Source: Romeriopsis navalis LEGE 11480
GTDB taxonomy: Bacteria > Cyanobacteriota > Cyanobacteriia > Leptolyngbyales > Leptolyngbyaceae
Length of the DNA stretch: 64,000 bases
Assembly: GCF_015207035.1 (NCBI RefSeq)
Contig: NZ_JADEXQ010000008.1
Coordinates: forward strand, 42,518 to 106,517
Direction of reading: 5' to 3'
The translations under genes and the position numbers were made by a program. The notes beneath the pieces were generated by a model. That model searched no databases. It had not been told where the DNA came from and saw nothing but the letters and a program-made list of their open reading frames with translations. Within the stretch, counting starts at the first letter, position 1. Every line of letters begins with the position of its first letter. Of this stretch, positions 63,846 to 64,000 are shown one piece after another.

Positions 63846-64000
63846 CTAGAAGGAGACGCCAGCGACCTTATCACGCACAATCGCATGCTCAATCGTCATA
63901 TCCGTTGGCGATTCCAAACCCAACGCCCGCAGGTCCGCATCCACCATCAGATTCACCAGCTCCACAAAGCTCAGCTCCGGCTCCCAACCCAGCGTCTGCT
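63846..64000 (-). CDS. gmd: GDP-mannose 4,6-dehydratase, C-terminal fragment
   Basis: The last 51 codons are in the window; the gene continues past 64000. QTLGWEPELSFVELVNLMVDADL (in parts) followed by LRALGLE is the C-terminus of GMD. The enzyme makes GDP-4-keto-6-deoxymannose, the substrate of the fcl product. It stands 109 bp upstream of the methyltransferase gene, in the same direction. Confidence 0.85.
   Translation of the reverse strand, partial: QTLGWEPELSFVELVNLMVDADLRALGLESPTDMTIEHAIVRDKVAGVSF

Overview
The window reads as chromosomal DNA of a cyanobacterium. Supporting signs are phylloquinone genes (menC, menE), a cyanobacterial-type sigma-like gene, a 12-13 kb Wzx/Wzy-type polysaccharide locus, and repeated use of the HIP1 octamer GCGATCGC (14 copies found by eye, about one expected by chance in 64 kb). 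GC is close to 50%. I cannot name the genus; a Leptolyngbya- or Acaryochloris-like lineage is a guess. There is no rRNA, CRISPR array, transposase or prophage gene. One tRNA (Leu, UAG) is present.

Layout. 0-7.5 kb (minus strand): a surface-protein cassette. An 837-aa DUF11 protein, a 184-aa DUF11 protein and a 517-aa DUF11/SdrD-B-like protein are followed by a very large outer-membrane-like protein that runs off the left edge. Hairpins lie between the units, the last two genes are coupled by an ATGA overlap, and a 51-bp imperfect direct repeat lies in the leader. 8.3-17.8 kb: housekeeping and accessory genes: a GT39-type membrane glycosyltransferase, YajQ, MAPEG, a DprA/SLOG-like protein, a carotenoid oxygenase, a metallophosphoesterase overlapping a prohibitin, a TPR protein, an ECF-like sigma and a membrane-anchored VOC protein. 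18-28.6 kb: DUF58, SpoIID/LytB, RNase Z, then an overlapping run rnr-like/ubiX/menC/menE and a small ribbon-helix-helix-like gene. 28.8-33.5 kb: tRNA-Leu with a strong terminator, secD-secF-small membrane protein, and pdhB. 33.7-47.4 kb: a small beta-barrel protein, an SGNH hydrolase with RTX-like repeats, single genes (SDR, TPR, thrS, REC-histidine kinase, ribH, cysA), an LpxB-related/DUF4864 pair, and a Met-rich zinc-ribbon protein.

47.5-64 kb (all minus strand) is a polysaccharide locus. From upstream to downstream: gmd (partial), a methyltransferase, fcl, a Wzx-like flippase, two FkbM methyltransferases, GT4, a Wzy/O-antigen-ligase-like protein, a GNT-I-like GT, GT4, a WcaF-like acetyltransferase, GT2, a WbpV-like epimerase/reductase, a WecA/WbpL-like initiating phosphotransferase and a WbpM/CapD-like 4,6-dehydratase. 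Together these can supply GDP-L-fucose and a UDP-6-deoxy-HexNAc primer, build and decorate a repeat unit on a polyprenyl carrier, flip it and polymerise it. Export proteins (Wza/Wzc type) are not in view.

The most unusual items are the DUF11/outer-membrane cassette with its cis repeats, an RNase II/R family protein that lacks two of the four canonical active-site aspartates, the Met-Pro-Gln repeat zinc-ribbon protein, and the WbpM/WbpL/WbpV-like trio in a cyanobacterial polymer locus.
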